A stretch of DNA of 31,365 nucleotides from MB1-2 sp046566065. Its GTDB lineage: Bacteria > Actinomycetota > CADDZG01 > WHSQ01. The DNA lies in the NCBI GenBank assembly GCA_046566065.1, contig JBKHXK010000029.1, positions 1 to 31,365 of the forward strand, read 5' to 3'. Positions 31,046-31,365 of the stretch are shown piece after piece (within the stretch, counting starts at the first letter, position 1; every line of letters starts with the position of its first letter). Made by a program: the position numbers and the translations under genes. The notes beneath the pieces are model-generated. The model was given only the letters and a program-made list of their open reading frames with translations, had not been told where the DNA came from and ran no database searches.

Positions 31046-31067
31046 TGTCACACCCCCGCGCTAGGTT
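31046..31067 (+). promoter_or_regulatory. RecA-NDp/PafBC-like promoter for the helicase gene
   Basis: TGTCA (31046-31050), 11 bases, TAGGTT (31062-31067), seven bases, ATG at 31075. The best of the three copies: both halves fit TTGTCR-N11-TANNNT and the driven gene is a repair-type helicase, as expected for the mycobacterial class. Confidence 0.65.
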
Positions 31068-31074
31068 GTCGTTG

Positions 31075-31365
31075 ATGACTAGCGCGGGGGTGGACATGGC
31101 TGCGACGGCGACCGTTTGGGACGCCGATCAGCGCCGTGCGATCGAGCACGGCACCGGGCCCTTGCTCGCTCTCGGCGGCCCCGGCACCGGCAAATCCAGC
31201 GTGTTGGAAGAGCGCTTCATGCGCCTCGCCACGACCGAGTGCTCTCCGGACCGGATCCTCTTCCTGGTCCCGAACCGCGGCCAGAAGATGGCGCTCCAGG
31301 AGCGGCTCACGCGGCGCTTGCTGTCTCAGGAGGGCACCTCGGCTCTGATCGAGGTCCCCGTCTAC
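31075..31365 (+). CDS. UvrD/AdnA-like ATP-dependent DNA helicase, N-terminal part
   Basis: The first 97 codons are in the window; the gene continues to the right. WDADQRRAIEHGTGPLLALGGPGTGKSSVLEERF holds the Q-like motif and Walker A (GGPGTGKS near residues 33-40), and ILFLVPNRGQKMALQERLTRRL near 60-80 corresponds to motif Ia of UvrD/Rep helicases. GGPGTGK and the first residues are like actinobacterial AdnA, the helicase-nuclease of the AdnAB end-resection complex, but the nuclease part is beyond the window. The ATG at 31075 is leaderless by spacing; ATG 31096 is in frame. Confidence 0.88.
   Translation, partial: MTSAGVDMAATATVWDADQRRAIEHGTGPLLALGGPGTGKSSVLEERFMRLATTECSPDRILFLVPNRGQKMALQERLTRRLLSQEGTSALIEVPVY

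Noticed and set aside
1..31365. CRISPR array, prophage or insertion sequence
   Set aside because: No regularly spaced repeats, no transposase, integrase or phage structural genes in any frame.

Overview
The window is high-GC DNA that looks like a deep-branching or uncultured member of the Actinomycetota. This is inferred from several things together: a flavin-dependent thymidylate synthase, an F420-type luciferase-like oxidoreductase, DUF5679 and DUF6458 small proteins, an UvrD-type helicase start that resembles AdnA, many genes that start without a leader directly after a TANNNT -10 box, and promoters resembling the mycobacterial RecA-NDp/PafBC class. I see no tRNA, rRNA, CRISPR array, transposase, integrase or phage gene.

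Layout. Positions 1-2276: a divergent promoter region, then thyX, an Lgt-like membrane protein and a DUF5679 zinc-ribbon protein. Positions 2337-4695: a coupled thioesterase / LLM oxidoreductase pair reading left, and a crotonase reading right, a small acyl-CoA-type cluster. Positions 4819-7345: an MBOAT O-acyltransferase followed by an SGNH-like membrane-anchored protein, a probable cell-surface acylation pair. Positions 7348-13144: mostly housekeeping or accessory genes (RecB-like nuclease, alpha/beta hydrolase, orphan histidine kinase, small membrane protein, saccharopine-dehydrogenase-like reductase, histidine phosphatase). Positions 13149-15278: a zinc-ribbon protein, a large FAD oxidoreductase with an odd start, and a DUF6458 protein.

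From 15346 to 31004 the window is dominated by exported proteins: an 856-residue M14 metallopeptidase, a Ca-motif secreted protein, a D-Ala-D-Ala carboxypeptidase, a subtilisin-like protease, a long metallophosphoesterase, a CocE/S15-type hydrolase, a TIMP-like/beta-propeller protein, a small M14 peptidase and an amidase. The last two look like peptidoglycan-remodelling enzymes coupled in one operon with a small membrane protein. The right edge holds the N-terminus of an UvrD-type helicase.

The observations I would follow first are these. (1) Three copies of a TGTCA-N11-(T/C)AGNNT promoter with the start codon 6-7 bases downstream; one drives the UvrD-type helicase and one drives an undescribed 56-residue Cys-rich protein, which makes that protein a candidate DNA-damage gene. 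(2) A leaderless 11-codon upstream ORF whose stop overlaps a likely CTG start codon of the FAD oxidoreductase. (3) Two 55-base, same-length, 80 percent identical hairpin elements placed just after the stop codons of two adjacent exported-protein genes, with a third related hairpin after the subtilase gene. (4) A foldable 10840-10932 stretch in the largest non-coding gap, whose wobble pairs favour the + strand.
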